Assembly: GCF_004339595.1 (NCBI RefSeq)
Contig: NZ_SMFU01000008.1
Span: 744,001 to 808,000, forward strand
Reading direction: 5' to 3'
Length of the DNA stretch: 64,000 bases
From: Marinobacterium mangrovicola
Lineage (GTDB): Bacteria; Pseudomonadota; Gammaproteobacteria; Pseudomonadales; Balneatricaceae
The notes beneath the pieces are model-generated. The model was not told where the DNA came from, searched no databases, and saw nothing but the letters and a program-made list of their open reading frames with translations. Positions 60,995 to 64,000 of this stretch are shown here, one piece after another. A program made the translations under genes and the position numbers. Numbering within the stretch: the stretch's first letter is position 1; each line of letters starts with the position of its first letter.

Positions 60995-62632
60995 ATGACA
61001 GTTAAACCTTTAGTGGGGGCCATGTTCGCGCTGGCGATGGCCGGTTCTCTCAACGCTCAGGCTGCCACGGAAAAGCCGAATATTCTGCTGATCCTGGCCG
61101 ATGACCTGGGCTATTCGGACCTGGGTAGCTTTGGCGGCGAGATCGAAACGCCGAGCCTCGATAGACTCGCCGATGAAGGGCTCAAGCTGACTAACATGTA
61201 CGCAGCAGCGAGCTGCTCGCCGACACGCTCCATGCTGATGTCCGGCACTGACAACCACCTGGCCGGTCTTGGCACCATGGCGGAGGCGCTGCCCCACGAG
61301 CCTTTCCATCAAGGCAAACCCGGTTATGAGGGCTACCTGAACGATAAGGCGCACTCCCTGGCTGAACTGCTTCAGGATGCGGGCTACAGCACCAATATGG
61401 TGGGTAAATGGCACCTGGGGATGGGCGCGGATCAGGGCCCCGATGCCCGCGGTTTTGAGCGTTCCTTCGCGCTGTTTGAGGGCGGCGCTGTCCACTTCAA
61501 ACCGAATACGGTCAATCCTTCCAAGCTTGATAAGGTCACCTACCGTGAAAACGGCGAAGCGGTGGAACTGCCGGATGATTTCTATTCCAGCGATTTCTAC
61601 ACCGACAAACTGATCGATTATCTCAAGGCCAACGAGGGCAGCGGCAAGCCGTTCTTCGCTTACGCCGCTTACACCTCGCCGCACTGGCCGCTGCAGGCGC
61701 CGGATGCCTATCTGGACAAGTACAAGGGCGTTTATGACGGCGGTTATGCCGAGGTGCGTGATGCCCGCATAGAGCGGATGAAAGAACTGGGTCTCTACCC
61801 TGAGGATATGCAGCCGGCCAACCGTATTCCGGATAACCCCAAGCTGCCGCAGTGGGAGCAGCTGGATGAGGAGCAGCGCCAATACCAGGCCCGCCTGATG
61901 GAGGTCTACGCCGCCATGGTGGATAACCTGGACGATAACGTGGGCCGGGTGATCGATTATCTGAAAGAGAGCGGTCAGTACGACAACACGATGATCCTGT
62001 TTATGTCGGATAACGGCGCCTCGGGTGATAACCATACCCGCTTCTATCCCCACGGACCGGATACCGATAACAGCCTCGATAACCTGGGCCGGGTAAACTC
62101 CCAGGTGGATTACGGTATCCGCTGGGCGGAAGTCAGCTCCGGCCCGCTGAACAAGTTCAAGATCACCAGCTTTGAAGGTGGCATCAGCGTTCCGGCCATC
62201 GTGCGCCTGCCTGAAGGGATGTCCCGCACTGGCCTGGTGAATACTCGTATGCGTGTGGATGACCTGTCACCGACCTTCCTGGAACTCAGTGGCACACCGC
62301 TACCGGGGGATAGCTACAAGGGACAGGCCAAGCACCCGATCACCGGCCAGTCCATGCTGCCGGCCCTGCTGGGTGAAACCAACGCTGCTGGCGCGAAAAG
62401 TGAAATGGCGGGGGAACTGTTCGGTAACCTCTATTACCACGAAGGCGATCTTAAGCTGGTGGGCTATCGTGACCGCCGCACCAAGGAAATGAACTGGGAA
62501 CTATATGACCTCAGTGTCGACCGCGGTGAAACCAATGACCTCTCGGACAGCCAGCCGGAAACGCTGGAGCGTCTGAAAAAGGCCTGGATGGAATACGCCG
62601 ATCGTGTGGGGGTAGTGCGACGTCCGGAATGA
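60995..62632 (+). CDS. Exported arylsulfatase
   Basis: A 545-residue sulfatase with a signal peptide (FALAMAGSLNAQA). ILLILADDLGYSDLG gives the metal Asp pair (36-37); C74 in ASCSPTRSML is the formylglycine site (C-x-P-x-R); GKWHLG, YAAYTSPHWPLQAP and FMSDNGASGDN supply the further ligands. It removes sulfate from aryl or alkyl sulfate esters in the periplasm. It is 26 bases after the MFS gene, suggesting that the substrate is a sulfate ester taken up after, or its product consumed by, the operon. No formylglycine-generating enzyme is in the window. Alkyl sulfatase of this family is an alternative. A terminator follows. Confidence 0.88.
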   Translation: MTVKPLVGAMFALAMAGSLNAQAATEKPNILLILADDLGYSDLGSFGGEIETPSLDRLADEGLKLTNMYAAASCSPTRSMLMSGTDNHLAGLGTMAEALPHEPFHQGKPGYEGYLNDKAHSLAELLQDAGYSTNMVGKWHLGMGADQGPDARGFERSFALFEGGAVHFKPNTVNPSKLDKVTYRENGEAVELPDDFYSSDFYTDKLIDYLKANEGSGKPFFAYAAYTSPHWPLQAPDAYLDKYKGVYDGGYAEVRDARIERMKELGLYPEDMQPANRIPDNPKLPQWEQLDEEQRQYQARLMEVYAAMVDNLDDNVGRVIDYLKESGQYDNTMILFMSDNGASGDNHTRFYPHGPDTDNSLDNLGRVNSQVDYGIRWAEVSSGPLNKFKITSFEGGISVPAIVRLPEGMSRTGLVNTRMRVDDLSPTFLELSGTPLPGDSYKGQAKHPITGQSMLPALLGETNAAGAKSEMAGELFGNLYYHEGDLKLVGYRDRRTKEMNWELYDLSVDRGETNDLSDSQPETLERLKKAWMEYADRVGVVRRPE

Positions 62633-62664
62633 TCTCTAGTTCGTTGTCTGGGTTCATCCTTTTG

Positions 62665-62688
62665 GCCGCGCTTTGCGCGGCTTTTTTC
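62665..62688 (+). terminator. Intrinsic terminator after the arylsulfatase
   Basis: GCCGCG-CTTTG-CGCGGC followed by six T residues, 32 bases after the stop. The remaining bases to 62854 show nothing recognisable. Confidence 0.88.
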
Positions 62689-62854
62689 GTTTTGAAGGAG
62701 ACTTCCCCCCTAGTGAGGAAATGTGGTTTCAAAGCAGAAAGTTGAGTAAGCAGCAGATGACCGTCAGCTTCATCACCCCTGCTATGGCTTTCTGATCCCG
62801 ATCTCCCGGACTAGATAGATTGTTTTTTAGGTTTAACACTGCTTTTTAATTATT

Positions 62855-62867
62855 GTTACACTATAAC
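62855..62867. promoter_or_regulatory. Zur-like box
   Basis: GTTACACTATAAC fits the gammaproteobacterial zinc-uptake regulator pattern GTTAT-N3-ATAAC at nine of ten defined bases. It lies 60 bases before the DUF1826 gene. DUF1826 genes are, in my recollection, often Zur-controlled beside COG0523 GTPases. Confidence 0.5.
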
Positions 62868-62927
62868 GTTACATATCGTCGGGGAGGCTTCCCTATCCTG
62901 TGAATTCTGATAACGGCACGAGTAACA

Positions 62928-63572
62928 ATGAATGCAATAAGCTCCGCGGTTTTTACCGAGCAACCCGGTCGAGTGGCACGTATTGGTGACCAACCCCGGG
63001 TACTGGGTGACATTTACCAGACCGACTGTAATCTGGCTGTCTGGAAACGCGACCTTGATAAAGAGGTTGAACACTACATGGCTCAACTCGCTGAATCGAA
63101 GCGTCAGGTTCACCTCCGTTGTCTGGTCGGTACCGGCGAAGAGATGCGAGAAGAAACTGCCACTCAACTCAACCGCGTATTGCCTGCTTTCGCTGGTAAA
63201 GACGAGTTGATCGACAACATCTGCGAACTGGTGGAGATGTACCAGTGCCTGTTTGAGCCAAAGCAGATTGGTGTGCGCCTGGCCACACTTACGCGTGCCA
63301 TGTGTCCAAAATTTCACGTGGATTTTCTGCCTGCTCGCCTCGTTACCTGTTTTAGCGGCGCGGGCACCCAGTGGTTACCGGAACCGGAAAATGCCGGCCC
63401 ACGTATCCCGGAGGCTGAACCGGACAGGGTCGAGCAGATCAGTACGGGGGATGTGGCTCTATTGAAAGGGGATGGCTGGTTTGAAAATGAGGGCTATGGG
63501 ATAGTGCACCGCTCTCCGCCCGTGTCAGACGGAGAGATGCGACTGTTCCTTTCTTTAGATTTTGCGGATTGA
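62928..63572 (+). CDS. DUF1826-family protein
   Basis: A 214-residue cytoplasmic protein of unknown function. Recognisable are LAVWKRDLD, LCELVEMYQCLFEPKQIGVRLATLTRAMCPKFHVDFLPARLVTCFSG, STGDVALLKGDGWFENEGYGIVHRSPP and the final RLFLSLDFAD. Conserved His/Asp/Cys residues (MCPKFHVD and the later VHRSPP) resemble a metal-binding double-stranded beta-helix. A Zur-like box upstream points to zinc starvation, so it may help supply zinc or replace a zinc function. It stands alone between the sulfatase terminator and a minus-strand LysR gene. Confidence 0.82.
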   Translation: MNAISSAVFTEQPGRVARIGDQPRVLGDIYQTDCNLAVWKRDLDKEVEHYMAQLAESKRQVHLRCLVGTGEEMREETATQLNRVLPAFAGKDELIDNICELVEMYQCLFEPKQIGVRLATLTRAMCPKFHVDFLPARLVTCFSGAGTQWLPEPENAGPRIPEAEPDRVEQISTGDVALLKGDGWFENEGYGIVHRSPPVSDGEMRLFLSLDFAD

Positions 63573-63661
63573 GTTTGGCAGGGCAGAAGCGCGATTCATG
63601 GCATTAACTGCATGAGTCGATGGTTGTTCTGATACTGCCACCTGGGTCGATGAGACTGCTC

Positions 63662-64000
63662 TCAGGATTCAGACTGATTCACCGTGCTACTTGCCTTCGC
63701 CAGCTGCCGCGATACCTCATCCCCGGTAATATCCAGCATCAGGTCTCTGACCCAGCCAATGACCGGATCCAGATCCCGGTATTGGTGCCACTGCAGGGAC
63801 CAGGGGATTTTCGGGAAGTCGATCTCGGGTTGAACGATGCGGATCGGCAGGAGTTCGCCCCAGAAGTCCGCCAGACGTTTGTGCACAGTGGCGATGCGGT
63901 CGGTGCCGATCACGTACTGGGGCAGCTGGCTGTAGGCGCTGACGGTCATCGCCACCTTGCGCTCAACGCCGGCATTTTTTGCCAGTACCGCATCGATACC
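63662..64000 (-). CDS. LysR-family regulator, C-terminal part
   Basis: The C-terminal 112 codons of a LysR regulator; the DNA-binding domain is beyond the right edge. VAMTVSAYSQLPQYVIGTDRIATVHKRLAD, LPIRIVQPEIDFPKIPWSLQWHQYRDLDPVIGWVRDLM is the effector-domain end typical of the NahR/NodD branch. Members often respond to aromatic compounds, so control of the neighbouring catabolic genes is possible, but this cannot be checked within the window. Confidence 0.83.
   Translation of the reverse strand, partial: GIDAVLAKNAGVERKVAMTVSAYSQLPQYVIGTDRIATVHKRLADFWGELLPIRIVQPEIDFPKIPWSLQWHQYRDLDPVIGWVRDLMLDITGDEVSRQLAKASSTVNQSES

Noticed and set aside
1-64000. CRISPR arrays, complete insertion sequences, prophage genes
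   Set aside because: No spaced direct repeats, transposase, integrase or phage structural gene was seen.

Overview
The window looks like chromosome of a marine or brackish gammaproteobacterium (Oceanospirillales-like; inferred). The evidence is a folM end matching the enterobacterial protein closely, a fused glucosylglycerol-phosphate synthase/phosphatase for salt tolerance, a GEMM-I cyclic-di-GMP riboswitch, a Zur-like box before a DUF1826 gene, and a backbone of moderately high GC. Nothing here fixes the genus.

Layout. 1-7.1 kb: end of folM, a riboswitch-led HDOD signalling gene, ggpPS, and a Bcr/CflA efflux pump divergent from its likely TetR repressor. 7.4-12.8 kb: an ATP-grasp gene, then on the minus strand a complete five-gene operon for a group 3b (NADP-linked, sulfhydrogenase-type) [NiFe]-hydrogenase with its maturation protease. 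12.9 kb: tRNA-Thr(CGT). 13.0-14.1 kb: a gene-poor stretch. 14.1-43.7 kb: a low-GC exopolysaccharide/exosortase island holding PrsK/PrsR regulators, a Wza-like exporter, an outer-membrane barrel, a VanZ-like protein, a VPIPA-tailed (PEP-CTERM-like) substrate, sugar-phosphate transferase, Wzz, tyrosine kinase, glycosyltransferases, pyruvyl- and acyltransferases, Wzy, Wzx, a fused XrtD-type exosortase/EpsI, PrsT, an ExeA-like ATPase and an Alg14/Alg13-like pair. 43.9-46.4 kb: a TraX-family protein and a PAP2/dual-specificity phosphatase fusion.

46.7-62.6 kb is a catabolic region. In order it has an alpha/beta C-C hydrolase, VOC extradiol-type dioxygenase, Rieske ferredoxin, FAD monooxygenase, cyclase/amidase, cupin, FAH-family hydrolase, SDR epimerase, second FAH hydrolase, ACMSD-like amidohydrolase (minus strand), DUF1302 and DUF1329 proteins, MFS transporter and exported arylsulfatase. 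It reads as a pathway for an aromatic compound, possibly a sulfate ester; the substrate cannot be named from sequence. 62.7-64 kb: DUF1826 gene under a likely Zur box, and the 3' end of a LysR regulator.

The most interesting signal is regulatory. Two sigma-54 type -24/-12 elements, one before the VPIPA-tailed gene and one in the long leader region of the exosortase gene, each lie downstream of a related 20-bp element (16 of 20 identical). PrsR carries the GAFTGA loop that contacts sigma-54, so substrate and sorting enzyme may be switched on together by PrsK/PrsR.
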